A stretch of DNA of 64,000 nt from positions 17,690,077-17,754,076 of the forward strand of contig NC_064438.1 in the NCBI RefSeq assembly GCF_023343835.1, in the 5' to 3' direction. The position numbers and the translations under genes were made by a program. The notes under the pieces are model-generated. The model searched no databases and was not told the origin of the DNA. It worked only from the letters and a program-made list of their open reading frames with translations. The stretch's first letter is position 1. Each line of letters begins with the position of its first letter. This stretch comes from Lagopus muta (lineage: Eukaryota; Chordata; Aves; Galliformes; Phasianidae). Positions 38,351 to 50,645 of the stretch are shown here, piece after piece.

Positions 38351-40090
38351 GTTGGAAACTTTATGTAATATTATAGACTACATGCAATGTGTTGTCATAA
38401 TGAGCATGAAAGAATCTGATTTTCTTTGATTGCCATTTCATGGAGTGACGGTGTAGAATGGGGACTGGGAAAGTGGGAAACTACATGTTTACATAGTACA
38501 GAGTTACAGGATACACTTACGTTTAGGCTGTTTAAAAGCGTTAATGTTTTTATACAGCTCACAAGATTTGGTGGTTCATCATGGCAAAATTTGTAAAATA
38601 TTTTTTATTACATAATGTATCACAAAAAATTATATATGTGGCACTTCTAAATAGGAATGGTAAGGGAAAAATATTCCAAAGGCTTTCTTATCATTAGCTT
38701 TCAAAAACATTTGTCCTCAAGCTTTTGAATATCCAAAATGAAGTTACTTATTCTTATTGAGCATTGTGGTATTCTGTTTGTGTTTAACAAACTAGATCAA
38801 ATTAAAACTTAATGATGTAAAGCCTTGAATTTTTTAATGGGGAAATGGCTCTTTGGGGCACCAGTCCAGTAAGAATATCTGTTGCGTACAGAAAGTTCTT
38901 GCTCAACCTGGCCACCATCACAGGTGTACTGCATAGTAAGCCTAGACAACTAAGAAGATTTCTGTGCACTAATTATGTAATCCCCCTTGATTAATTGTTT
39001 TCCCTTCAAGTTTGACAGATCCTAATTGTATTTTCAGGCATTGAGAAAGTTCAGGTGTTTTTATACAGGCATATAAACAGAACTCAGGATTTGCCCGTGA
39101 CTTCTATCTTTGGATGGTACAGTCTCTTCTCATGTGGTCCCCTTCCAGTTTAAACCTGTTCAAGTCCCATTAACTTTTTCTCAGGTGCTCGTTTGCAGAT
39201 TGTCTATGTTAGCAAGCATGGCTTGTATCCCTATTACAAAAATAATGTGCTTTTTCAATTTTGTTACCCAGTGATGGCTTGAAGAAATATGTTTGTGTCA
39301 CCTTACTTCTTTCTAGAAGATGTTTCCTCTAGAGAAGAAATAAAACTTCTGCAGTAAAAATAAGTTATTAGCCTTCTCTTTTGAAAAAAGAGAGCTGCTG
39401 TTTTTTGGTGCTTGAGGAATGTTTAGATACCTAGTTTCAAATTGTTTTCTGAAGTGTTCTACAAAAAATGTTTGATCTGCAGATCTGTATGAAGGTGGAG
39501 TCTAAATGGAGTCTAGCATTATAATGAGGGCTAGCAATTAGAATCATTGGTTCTTATATAGGGAACTTTTTAATTTCTGCTTATATAATTGGGACCTGCT
39601 TCTGAAAACTGTTAGGCATATTAGAAAAAAGCCAAACAGCTACAGTTATTTTTCAACCATCATGTATTTTTGTGCTAAGTAATTTTTTAAGAAAATTACT
39701 TTTTCTGCTAAATTTTCAAGAGACAATATTTTCAGCACCTTCACTTTTCAAGAAACGCTGCATTTTCAGCTCAACAAAATGAAGTTCTGAGAGCCTTGCT
39801 ACTAAAGTTACACCTTAGTTTTTAAATGTTGCGTAATTTTTTTTCATACTCTTTAAGATGATATATATTAGGGCAGTTTTACTTACTGATCTGACCATCT
39901 GGGCTTGCTTTTCTTCACGAAGATAGCTTCTTCAAAAACCTACATGTACTGTTTAATGTTTCTGATGTGTTTACGGAATTTCTAGCGCTATAAGCATTGT
40001 TTTATCACTTTCTTTAAAATATGTTGTCTAAAAAAGCTTTTCTCTGTGTTTCTCATTTTAATAAGCTTATGTTTTACTTCTTAAAAACAG

Positions 40091-40266
40091 ACATTAGCAT
40101 ATGGTGATATGAACCACGAGTGGATTGGCAATGAATGGCTCCCTAGTCTGGGGCTCCCTCAGTATCGCAGCTATTTCATGGAATGTCTTGTTGATGCTCG
40201 AATGCTGGATCACTTAACTAAAAAAGATCTACGTGGCCAGCTTAAAATGGTGGACAGTTTTCACAG
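40091..40266 (+). CDS. PPFIA1: PPFIA1 coding exon, SAM2 (window exon 21)
   Basis: 176 bp, acceptor TTAAAAACAG (poor pyrimidine tract), donor GTAAAT. It encodes [58 protein letters not shown] plus two bases of Arg. SAM2 begins at [17 protein letters not shown]. Confidence 0.97.
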
Positions 40267-40348
40267 GTAAATGGGTTAAGCTGGACACCAAACATCTACA
40301 GCAAGTATTTTGTTTACCTCTAAATAACTTTTTTTCTGTTCTAAACAG

Positions 40349-40446
40349 AAACAGTTTTCAGTGTGGAATTATGTGCCTAAGAAGACTGAACTATGATCGA
40401 AAAGAACTTGAAAGAAAAAGAGAGGAAAGTCAATCTGAAATTAAAG
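40349..40446 (+). CDS. PPFIA1: PPFIA1 coding exon, SAM2 end (window exon 22)
   Basis: 98 bp, acceptor TCTAAACAG, donor GTTGGT. It completes Arg and encodes [20 protein letters not shown] then [12 protein letters not shown] plus the first base of Asp. It holds the last SAM2 helix and the charged linker to SAM3. The intron before it is only 82 bases, the shortest in the gene here. Confidence 0.97.
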
Positions 40447-41422
40447 GTTGGTGACCAATAGTTAAGTTAAAGGTTAATGACTAAAGTTTTGTCCCCAGTC
40501 TGAATCCATCCTGCTTGCACCATTCTGCCTCAAAAATGTTTTGGTTTGATTGGTATAAATACTTCTGTGTAGTGTAAAAACAAATAACAACAACACAAAA
40601 CTACAAACCACCAGAAACGTATTAAGAACATAATTATTGTTTTGATATTAGTGCTGTACAAGTACTAATTTATGGAGTTTGTATTTGAAAAAAATGGCAG
40701 TATATTAACAGTATGTTGATCTTTGAACTCTTACAGTGTCCTTCAGCAAAATTCAAATACATTTCCTTTCCACTTAGAATTGCAGAAAATTATAGTAGTG
40801 TGTATACAAAAGTGTGTGCTACTAAATTGAATGCTGTCAGAACTTAAAGGTAAATAAGATTATAAAACATTATAATAAAGCTTTTCTGTTCAGTTTCAAT
40901 AGGAAATGCATTAAACTGCTATTGGACTTCTGAGTTGTACAAAAGAAAATAAATATTTTGTCTGTTGCAAGTAAGGTTAAGCCACTTGAAAATGATAGTT
41001 TAAAATACAAGATCCATGTTGATTCCTACCTGCATGAACACTATTGCCCAACTGTACTTTTCTCATAAATAATGTGACTAATCTCCTCTGTAGGCAGAGA
41101 GAGGAGGTTGTGCAAGATCCAGTGGTGATGGATGTAGCAAAAACTGCTGACTGGAAACAATCCATTGTAGTCCAAACATGAAGTGTTGTTGTCAATTCAG
41201 ACCATCTCGTGCACTCAAAAAAAGCAGGGGGAGATTAATTTGTATCCTAAATATTAAATAACAGAATTCCTTTAGGGCTACTGCTTAGCATCAATCACAA
41301 TGAGTTCTGCATACATGAATATCAGTCCCTACACCAACATGCAGAACAAGAAAGGACTGTGTTGTTTTTTTTTTTTTGTTCAGAAAAGTCTCACTATATA
41401 AATCAAATTCTTTCCTGCATAG

Positions 41423-41598
41423 ATGTCCTTGTGTGGAGCAACGATAGAATGATCCGTTGGGTATTGTCCATTGGTCTCAAAGAATATGCGAATAACCTTG
41501 TAGAGAGTGGAGTTCATGGTGCACTTGTGGCCTTAGATGAAACATTTGATTACAATGCGTTAGCTCTCTTATTACAAATACCGACGCAGAACACACAG
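41423..41598 (+). CDS. PPFIA1: PPFIA1 coding exon, SAM3 (window exon 23)
   Basis: 176 bp, acceptor TTCCTGCATAG, donor GTAAGC. It encodes [62 protein letters not shown]3 signature: [21 protein letters not shown] and SGVHGAL. Confidence 0.97.
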
Positions 41599-42045
41599 GT
41601 AAGCAAGATTTACATTATGGTTGATGGGTATTTTTTTCCCCTTTAGAAAGGATAAAAATGGAAACAACTATTTTTTTTTTTTTTTTTTTAGGTAAGTGTG
41701 TGTCTTTGTATTCCTGGCTATTGGAAATGGAAAGTTGTTCCTAATCGTTTTTCCTGTAAAAAGAAAAAACGGAGCTATGCTTTAATTATTTTCTTAGTTA
41801 CAGTTCTAGTTGTTAAATTTGCTTGAAAAAAGAATGCTGTTTGTAACTTTTGCTCATATTCCATCTTAGTGTAAAATGTATCATTTTTTGTTGTTCATGT
41901 TACAACTTAGAAAGCTAAACCACTCTTTTCAAGTGTTAAGAATGTTTAATACTCTGATTAGAAGATCTTCAACAATTTGTTTTAAAAGAAATACAGGCTC
42001 CTGAAATTTTAACAATCACTTTTTATTTCATACTCTAAATTTTAG

Positions 42046-42114
42046 GCTCGTGCTGTTCTGGAGAGGGAATTTAATAACCTTCTCATTATGGGCACTGACA
42101 GAAGACTTGATGAA
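42046..42114 (+). CDS. PPFIA1: PPFIA1 coding exon, SAM3 end (window exon 24)
   Basis: 69 bp, phase 0, acceptor AATTTTAG, donor GTAAGT. It encodes ARAVLEREFNNLLIMGTDRR then LDE, the final helix of SAM3. Confidence 0.97.
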
Positions 42115-42649
42115 GTAAGTTTCTTTAGCTTTTGAGTTGTTCTGTGTTTCTAGGAATTATATCCAAACTGCAAAGTCAAAGAATGTAGCTTGACCCTTGT
42201 CAATTTACTGACAAAATTGTGACCAAAAAAAGGACTTGTAAATTTGTTGTGAATTCTTGGATATGGCAGTTTTTGTGTAAGATAACTTTGAATGTGAAAG
42301 CATGAGGTGATTCTGCAAGTTTATCCGTAGCTTGCGTAGTTAAGCCTACTAGCAGCACACTTGTCATTGAATCATTCTTTCCTATGTAAAGTGTGGGGAA
42401 AACAGTCACTGGCATTGCAGGTCAATCAAGTATAACTGAGAAGGTCTGTACAGTACAGTTCAAACCTTTATCCCAAGTTACTCAAGTTATCCTTGAGTTA
42501 CTATCTGTTAATACTAGTGTGGAACAATGACCAGAAATGTTTGCTCATCCAAGTGATTCTTATTAGACAGTCTGTGATTTACAGTGTACATGCATTATTC
42601 TAATGTAAGTAGTACAAAGCTCTAACAAGTTATGTGTGAGAAACTGCGT

Positions 42650-42715
42650 TGGTGCAGCCTCACCTCAAGCATCGTTTGCAGTTTTGGGTGACAGAAAATA
42701 AAGATACAAATCTAG
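42650..42715 (+). mobile_element. Possible ancient CR1 relic
   Basis: The stretch TGGTGCAGCCTCACCTCAAG followed by GTTTGCAGTTTTGGG resembles an internal CR1 ORF2 segment (usual form: GCCTCACCTCGAGTA then GTTCAGTTTTGGG). It is short and diverged. Confidence 0.5.
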
Positions 42716-43687
42716 ACTTGTTCAGCCCTTCTATGGCACATCCTGATAGCCTAGTATGTATCTACACTAAGATTTTAATCATCTCTACAGAAAACAGCCT
42801 GATAGTTTTCTGAGTTATTTTTCAGTAGTGATTTCTCACTGCGGGAGATGGAGCTTTGAGGGAGGGGTGTTCTACTCTATTCTGGTTACAATGAGCAGCA
42901 AAAGTATTTGATTATGAAGATCTTTCCAAATAATGAAGGCACGTGTCTCCTAATTTTAATTATAAAATGTAATATATTATATAAAACAGCAATCCAAAGA
43001 TAGAATTGTTTCTAAAGGTGAAATTGACAAGTGTAGATTCACAGTGGATATAGTACGTTGAATTCATTGGATGAGGCGTTTTTGGGCAGGGTGATTTAAA
43101 CTGTTGCATTTAATTATAGTGTTATATTTCTGAAAGATGCAGATATGTGAATGCAGAAAGAATCCTTTGGGAATCTTTAAGTTGTAATTACCGAGGCAAT
43201 TAACCGCTGCTCTGAACGGCAGTATTTACTACTGCTGTTCAACTTTTTTCTCCCCACTCTGATTACCTCAATTTGTAGCATAAGAACATGCTATAGTTCT
43301 ATCATCACTCCTGTAAAACAGAATTTAAAGTTATAAACAGCTGTTCAGCTTAAGCTGAAGTGTTCTTAAGTAGCTTTTATATGTTCCATTTCATATCACT
43401 CATTCTTAGACGATACAATGCAAATTACTACAAATTGGGAAGTAAAAACATTTGAACTACAAGGGTTTCCTAGATGTGCCAAACACATGAATTTGCATAA
43501 TTACTTAGATGAAGAGCCTACACTCCAGTAAATGAGCACATATTGTTGAAAACAGTGACCCATTGCAATTGAGCTGTTGAAAATTAGGTCGTTCAATGAT
43601 GATGTATTTACCTAAATTGTCAGTAATCCTTTTAATGTTGGTAACAATCCTAAATTTTTGAACTGCTAATGTTTATCAATTTAACAG

Positions 43688-43853
43688 GATGATGATAAGA
43701 GCTTTAGGCGAGCACCTTCATGGAGAAAGAAGTTTAGACCAAAGGACATAAGAGGTTTAGCTGCTGGATCAGCAGAGACTCTTCCTGCAAATTTCAGAGT
43801 TACAACCTCAATGTCTTCACCCTCTATGCAGCCAAAGAAGATGCAGATTGATG
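43688..43853 (+). CDS. PPFIA1: PPFIA1 coding exon, C-terminal tail (window exon 25)
   Basis: 166 bp, acceptor TTAACAG, donor GTATTT. It encodes DDDKSFRRAPSWRKKFRPKD, IRGLAAGSAETLPANFRVTT, SMSSPSMQPKKMQID plus the first base of Gly. This is the disordered tail after SAM3; the RRAPSWRKKFRPKDIRGL and SAETLPANFR blocks are conserved in liprin-alpha-1. Confidence 0.97.
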
Positions 43854-45031
43854 GTATTTACTTCGGATTATTTTAAGCATGATGCTCTTTCTTGCTTGAG
43901 ATTATAGGGAAATGAAGTTCAAATTAGTTTTTTTGCTCCGTAAAAGCATCTGCCTTGTGCATGATTGTATTTGTAACACTGTTTAACCACAGAGTGCTTT
44001 GTAATTTCAGGATCTGTGCTAGATAAGGAGGTTCTTTTTACTTCATTGGAATAACAAAGATAATTATATTCAGGAAATTTTATTAAACTGGGAAAGTAAA
44101 AGGGCATTTAGTTAGAAGTCTTGTAATGTGACGCATGGTTTTGAATTAGTAGCAATTAGACCAATTTAATTGGTCCCACATCTGAAATGCAGTAAAATGC
44201 ATTCAGGAAATGTTATATCTCTCAGACATTTATGAGAATATTGCAACTTGAGAAAAAAGTACATTCCTCCCCTCCAGTGGTCATTTAACTATTTATTGAG
44301 AGTATTTGTAACCACTATTTTAGAATTATTTATTAGAATGATTTATATGGATGGATGTCTCCCTTGTCTGTAAAGGGAAAAAGAAAAAGAGGGAGCAAAA
44401 ACACTGTATGAAAAGGAAATGAAACAACACTTGGAAGTGAGATCTGTCAGAGTAATTATATTGTCAGTTTAAAACCAGTCTCTAATACCGTGAGAATAAA
44501 TTCTCAATTTTTCTTACAAAACAAGTAAAAAATAGATTGAAAATATGTTTAATTGGAATAGATAGGAGGTGAGTTTCCTCATAGTCTGTCAGAGTTGTCT
44601 CAAGTTCTGAGGAGTATATTGGAGTAAAAATCAAACAACCACCCTTTACACCTGATATTATTACCTTTACTACTTAAAATGTGAGTTGGTTTACATTAAA
44701 GATTTTCACTAGCACAAAACATCTTCCAGAATTCATATGAAAAACTATGTATAAATAAAACTTTCTTACATTAAAACACCTCTTCTTACTGTATTAGAAT
44801 ATATATATACACACCACTGGCAGTTCATGTGCCAGTTGGCATGCAGGTCTTTTTTAGGATTCTTTTCGATAGCCACAGAAACTAGAAGTGAAAAATATAT
44901 AAACTGTACAGTAAATTTAGATTTTCTAACTTGTGAGTGAGTGTAGTAGCTATAATCACACTGCTGTGATGGTTTTTGAGAACTAACATGCATGCTGTGT
45001 TCTGCATGTTTTCCCATGCTTCTTGAAATAG

Positions 45032-45102
45032 GCAGTGTATCAGGAACACAAAGATTGGATTCTGCTACAGTAAGGACCTACTCCTGTTAAAGCCTTCTTC
45101 TG
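45032..45102 (+). CDS. PPFIA1: PPFIA1 last coding exon with stop, PDZ ligand
   Basis: The acceptor is TTGAAATAG. It encodes the end of Gly, then SVSGTQRLDSATVRTYSC and TAA at 45088-45090. The VRTYSC ending is the liprin-alpha C-terminal PDZ ligand known to bind GRIP-type proteins. Twelve bases after the stop is a consensus donor, CTG/GTGAGT, at 45103, so the exon probably ends at 45102 and the 3'UTR is spliced. This distance is short enough to avoid nonsense-mediated decay by the usual 50-55 nt rule. If the donor is not used, the exon simply runs on as 3'UTR. Confidence 0.95.
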
Positions 45103-46357
45103 GTGAGTAAAGTTGATAGGTGTAATGGTAAAGCAGCTATTTATGAGTAAAGTGTCAGGTGTTTTAATAGAACGAATTTTAAAGGCTTTTCAACTTGCAG
45201 AGTAGATTGTTCAAAATACAAAGTTTATTTCTTACAAAGACAACTGAGTTTCAGTATTTTCTTTTGTACATTGTGATATTCCTCTTTTTTTTTAAATCAC
45301 CTCAAAGGATTATGCATGCAAGTGACTATGTAGAAAGCGCTGAAGTCAAAGGTGAAGTGAAACAGCTAGTGAAAGTGGGGAGGAAGGGAACTAAAATAGG
45401 GATATAGTGGAAAGAAAACTCAGTTTGCGGTATTGTGATTCAGATTCTTTCAGTCTTTGCTTGGTCAAATATACTGCAGTATCTTCCATATTGAATTTTT
45501 ATGGGGTAACTACATTGATTTCAAGTTCCATACTCCATACCATTGCGATTGTTTAGTTTGTCTGTTTGGATTTAGTTACCTGCAGTCCAAGGTTTGGGTA
45601 ATTGTGGAACAGTGGTGACAGTGAAGCAGCTTGATAACAAAGGATATTTAAACAAAAAATGAATGTCTTCCAGCTAGTGAATAGACATTCAGTTCTGTCG
45701 TGAGGATTTGGCTTGATTTTTTTTCTTCAGCAGCCTCTGCTGTATTTTCTCATCAAACAATCTTGTTTTACAAACAAGTTTGGAAACTAACATTTTGGAT
45801 TGTTGGGTATAGAAGAAATCCAATGAAAAAATATTCTTACTGTCACTAGCAGTTATCTATGGGAATAAATTGCCCATCTCTATCTCTTCTGTGTACAGCT
45901 TCTTTCTTTCCACAAATAAAATCCGTACCAACTCATGTATAGTGGCTGCCTTTTCTTCAAATCCTGAACCTTTTCACACATACAGGTTTAGCTCTAAAGA
46001 GTTCTCAGCAACTAAAACTATGTGGATCTGTCAGTATATATAATCTCAGGGGTTTTCTTAATGTTCTTAGTTTTAAGACATCAAAGTTTAGAGTCTTCAC
46101 CCATATACACACTAGAAAATTCTCTGTGTGGAGGATTATGATGCAAATGACCTAGAATGAAAAATCTAGGAAGTACTTGACCTCGTGCTTTACTTTGCAA
46201 CTGAAATTAATAATATGCAATGAAATGGTATATGTTGTGGCATGGCAATAATTTGGTGCATGACTGCTACACTACTGAGTTGTTTGTGAGGAACTTAGCA
46301 AATGGTTTGTGTTTTAGCAACATTTCATTCTAATCCAATGATTTCTTTATTTTGCAG

Positions 46358-47740
46358 TTTACCCACACTATTTCTACCGGTGATAATGCAGCATTTTGAA
46401 CATTTGGAAAGCGTAACCTGTTAATACTTCTTAAATGGACACTTTGAGATATTTTATTACAGAGTTTTTAATTAGCAAATAAATTCATGAGTACTATAGA
46501 GAAAATATTTTAGAATCTAAATGTTTCTTATATTTATGTGACTTCTCATTTATATAGTTACTTACTTTTTTCTGTTTCTATTCAGTCTACAATGAATCAT
46601 TGCTGATTTTTAATCTAATTTTAGTCTTTCCAACTGAATGTACTGTAATGCTTGTATGTATATGTCCCTATAAATAATGTAAGGTTTTTGTAAATTATGC
46701 AGTTACTGTAATTATCATTGTTTTTTAATAATGAAACTGAAGGTGAAAAGAATTTTAATACCTTTGTAAAAGTATCATGACACCAAGCAGTATATATTTT
46801 GTCTTTTGGAAATGTTAGCTAGATCTGAAAACAAGTCCAGCTTTTTTTCAGACAAGCGTATGTTGTTTGTTGAAGGTATGGTACATAATTGTTCTTCTTT
46901 TCAGAAGTGTACCTTTCCACAAAGGAATTGTCAAGCAGTGGGAATTTGTCTTTATTTAAAATATAACTCGTTTGAAAAGCTGGGAAGAACTAGAACACTA
47001 TGGAACACATTTTAGAAGTGATTGCCTCGGTCACAACTCTGTCTCTGCTGTATTTGTATAGCATATCTTCACAGTGACTGAGAACCAAGCCATAAACCAA
47101 GAACTGTTTTTCTTAACTGAGGAAGATAGACTTCATAATAATTCCTGGTTGTAATCCACAGGCCACAGAGAGTGCTTTTGTGCTGATCTTTTTTTTTGAC
47201 TGAAAACACTTGTGGAAAGATGCTGGTAAAACTAATTTTAATGGACCAGTCATGAAACACTGCAGTCTCACGTCAAATGACTAGTGAAAATGAAGGTACA
47301 GTGTGCTGAGAACTAAAGCAGTGCAACTCCTAATCAAGGCCTTACTTTTCTTACGTAAATCATATTTTGTGTTTTGTAAACTTGTTCTAAAGAGTTGTCT
47401 GGACTTTAGTTTGAATGGTTGTAGCCATTTTGGACTGTATGAGTAGAAAAATGTATCCCAACACTTGTAAATGGCATATTAAAAAGCCAGCAAGATTCTG
47501 TTCAGATGGTGCATTATTTATTATGCAACAATATATATATAGCATGTCTTTTTTTCTTATTTTGTTTTCCACTTTTAACTTGCTTGTAAAACAAATTCAT
47601 TGTTACTGTTCTGTTTTTCTATTAATCTTTTGTGTATTTTCAGATTATGTAACAATATGTACAGTCTACTTTTGAACTATTTTTATCACAGTATTATTTA
47701 TTGCTTTCTTTCAATAAAGTACTGATGCATTTTCCACTGC
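46358..47740 (+). other. PPFIA1: PPFIA1 probable terminal 3'UTR exon
   Basis: The acceptor ATTTTGCAG follows a pyrimidine-rich stretch and pairs well with the donor at 45103. The segment is AT-rich, non-coding and ends near poly(A) signals at 47713 and 47742, with another at 47816. A proximal AATAAA at 46478 could give a short form. Two TTATTTATT nonamers (47514 and 47694) match the AU-rich element consensus for mRNA turnover. The exact 3' end is inferred. Confidence 0.7.
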
Positions 47741-47747
47741 CAATAAA
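47713..47747 (+). terminator. PPFIA1: PPFIA1 poly(A) signals
   Basis: Two AATAAA hexamers at 47713-47718 and 47742-47747; a third lies at 47816-47821. They follow the T-rich end of the 3'UTR and are the most likely cleavage signals. Which is used is unknown. Confidence 0.7.
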
Positions 47748-47840
47748 ACACTATTGAAAAGCTAAAATCTAATTGTATGCAGGCAGATACTTTTTGCGGT
47801 GAGTGGATATTTGTCAATAAAGCATCTTAATGATTCTTTG

Positions 47841-50085
47841 CTGCCCTGTACATCTTGTTTCACATGAAGATTCTTCTCCAGCAGGAAAATTTTACGTTAG
47901 AAGCGACTTTCTCTTGGGAATTGTTCAAGTTTGTGTTGAGACTTTTTTGGACAGTACTTCAGTACTTTGGCATTACTTAGAGCTATGATTTACTTCTTTT
48001 TTCACCCCACAATGTCCTCCTCCCTCCAATGAAACTCTAATATAACTTCACTGTATTTTGGTCAGTGTGATGAAAATTGAAGTGCTGTTACATATAGCAG
48101 CAATTATTGCTTTGTTAATAAAATGAAATTGACAGTAGTGATATTTGGGGGGAAGCATAGGAGTCCAGGGAACCGATGAAAACCTGGGTCGTAATAGGGC
48201 TGCTTATTTCAATTAAGATATGTTGTAAACCATTTCTTGTGTAAAAGGGAAGAGACAAATAAACTTGCTGAGCAATTGAAGCGTATTTTGTCATGTCCTC
48301 TAGATCCAGAGCAGGATGTGGAATGCCTGGAATGGAAATACTGTGATCAATGCTTTAAACGTCGTTTAGTAATAATGACTGTCTGTTTGTGTTGCTGTCT
48401 GATAAGTGGCAGACGTTTATACTTTCTGAAAAGCTATCTTTCTGGAAAAAAAACTAAGGTGAAACTGCAGAAGGAAATCTCGTCTCACTGTTTAGCTAAG
48501 CAGGTAGAAAAAATAGTGTGTGTGTCTCTGGTTGCTGATATGATGGTAGGCGTGTTCAAAGTCATGTACTGTTGCTTCTCAAAAGTGAAAATGCAGAATA
48601 GACTGGTAAAATGGGAAAATGTGGTTATTACTTTAAGGCTGTGAACCCTGACTGTTACGGAACAATGGAATCAACATGAGAGCTAGAATAAAAGTGAAAT
48701 AGAAAAAGCTTTCAAAAAAATTGCAAAACTGTGTGTTGGTTTCCTTTGAATTACATGGCAAAGCTCTCCCTATCCCAGGGAAGTTGAGAAAAACACTATT
48801 TTGTTTTAATAACTCCCCACAAAGAAGGATATTGCAACTGCATGTGTAAAAGGCACATGGAGTAATCTTTAAATCTTGATTCAGTGATTTTTATTTTTTT
48901 TTTCTTCTGTAAATGCCAAATGTCTTTAAAGGCTTCAGTTGTGAAGTGCTATGAAAACGTGTTTTAAAATGTGAGAACCCTTTTTTATTTGCAATAAAGA
49001 TGATTGAATTATCTGAGGACTTTAAACTTTCAATTTTTTTTTTTCACATTAAGAAGGCAGGTAAATATCAAAACAGATAGTATAACTTCATCTCTATTTT
49101 TTCTAACCACTATAGAATTGGAAGACTAGGTGGGTTTTGCAATGTCTGATGGCAAGCAGTAATTTTTCATGACAGAAATGAGATGATTCAAGGCTGAGTT
49201 TTTGCTTGGCTTATGCCTGCTTGAAGTCCTAATGAATTTGGCTGGCCTTTAAAATGGATCTTGCCTTCAAAACACCAGGGACTGCTATGGGATCTGCTGG
49301 AACTAAGCAGTCTGGAAGGAAGCAGAGATAATTTTCAGGTGCAGCGTTAAATTTGAAGAATTAGTTGAGGGATGATGTTTTTGTTGAACATAGTAACTAC
49401 TTTGCCTTCAAACGGGTAATGTATTTCATTTTTCAAGGTTATGGTTTTGGTGTACTGGCTAACCTCAAGTAAAGACGTTATAAATTTTACTAATGGTGGT
49501 TGTTTGCAAAGGGCAGCAATTGGAGCCTAACTTAAATAGCAGCACCTACCCTTATAGGACATTCATATAGGAATGGCTAAAAGTGCTGCGTTGATATTCC
49601 TGCGTGTATCTTAGAGTGAGTTCAGCCCAGTTTTTAGCTCTGAATATAGAGTAAGTTCTGTTTCATACAAGAAGAATTGAGGCTGACACTGAGCAGACTG
49701 CCTTCACGTGACTGGAGGAGCTGGTAAGTCACGCTCCTGCCTCCAATACTTTGCAAAACTCTGTTTGCCTGGATTATTTCACATTGTGTGTGTTACATAT
49801 GTGTATTTTTCTCCCACTAGATACATCATTTCTCCTGTTTCCCCCTCCCCAAAAGATAATAAATCACGGGCAAATATTTAACCATCAGGAAGGCAGTGTC
49901 CTGCTTTCAGACCTCAAACATGAGGGTGGGGGTTTTGTTTTCAGCACCTATTCGATGCAGACACCCTGTGAACAACCACGGGCGGGCCTCTCACCCCCTG
50001 CTAAGGGAAGCCCCTCAAGAGGCACTGTTATAACTAAATGAATTTTGAACGTGATCTTAAAATTCCTGACAGGGCCTTTTCGAAG
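47841..50085. other. PPFIA1-CTTN intergenic spacer
   Basis: About 2.3 kb without a recognisable gene. It contains further AATAAA hexamers (48117, 48993) that could serve longer PPFIA1 3'UTRs, and an isolated 135-codon open frame (48237-48644) without family resemblance. The right end becomes GC-rich as it enters the CTTN CpG island. Confidence 0.7.
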
Positions 50086-50645
50086 CCGCAGCCCGCTCTC
50101 GTTTGGTTTGCACCGCTCTGCCAGGATCCAGGGCTAAGGAAGCGCCCCGGCCGGCGGGGCGGGGCGGCGCGGGCGGCCATCTCCCACCTGGAGCCGCCCC
50201 GCCGTGCGGAAAGAGGAAGTGGGAGCTCGGGAGAAGCGGAAATCGCCGCCGCCGTCCGCCCGGGAAGCACCGCGGGAGCCACGGCCGCGGCAGCCGGCGG
50301 CCAGCAGGGTAAGCGCGGGGCGGGGGGCGCCGGGCTGTGCGGCGGGGGAGCCCGGGGCCCTTAGCTGCACAGGGAGCGCTGGGTGCGGGCTCGGCGGCGC
50401 GACGTGCGGCCCGGCGGGGCGGGGGGCGGGCTGCCGACGGGGCGGGACGGGGCTGCCGGCCCGGGCATCCTCTGAGAGGCCCCGAGGGGCGGTGTGGGCC
50501 CTGGGTGCCCGCGGACGGGCGCGGCGGTGGGCTCTGCCCGCCCTGCTGTCCCGGTGCCGGCGCGGCCCTGCCGATGGGCGCTGCTCGGACGGTGCTGGGG
50601 GGTCCGCCGGCTTCCATTGGTCACGGCAGGGCGAAGGACGGAGCT
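50086..50645. promoter_or_regulatory. CTTN: CTTN CpG-island promoter
   Basis: An abrupt switch from AT-rich DNA to about 550 bases of very GC- and CpG-rich sequence, the only such island in the window. There are several GC-box (Sp/KLF) motifs, for example GGGGCGGGGCGG at 50156-50167 and more between 50412 and 50450, and an ETS-like GAGGAAGT at 50213-50220. No TATA box is evident, as expected for a broadly expressed gene. It lies just upstream of and over the non-coding first exon. Confidence 0.88.
50180..50308 (+). other. CTTN: CTTN non-coding exon 1 (5' end approximate)
   Basis: Inside the CpG island, GGCCAGCAGG/GTAAGC gives a consensus donor at 50309. No start codon for cortactin is present here; the ATG lies 2.25 kb downstream. 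The 5' boundary is a guess, as no initiator is diagnostic. An additional non-coding exon between here and 52562 cannot be excluded. Confidence 0.6.

Noticed and set aside
45308..45407. Additional PPFIA1 exon after TCACCTCAAAG
   Set aside because: It is downstream of the stop codon, the peptide is unlike any liprin, and no good donor follows; it lies within the predicted 3'UTR intron.
50057..50617. 186-codon open frame on the minus strand across the CpG island, plus several overlapping GC-rich frames
   Set aside because: Stop codons are rare in GC-rich DNA. The translations are Ala/Pro/Arg/Gly low-complexity and overlap in several frames, as expected by chance.
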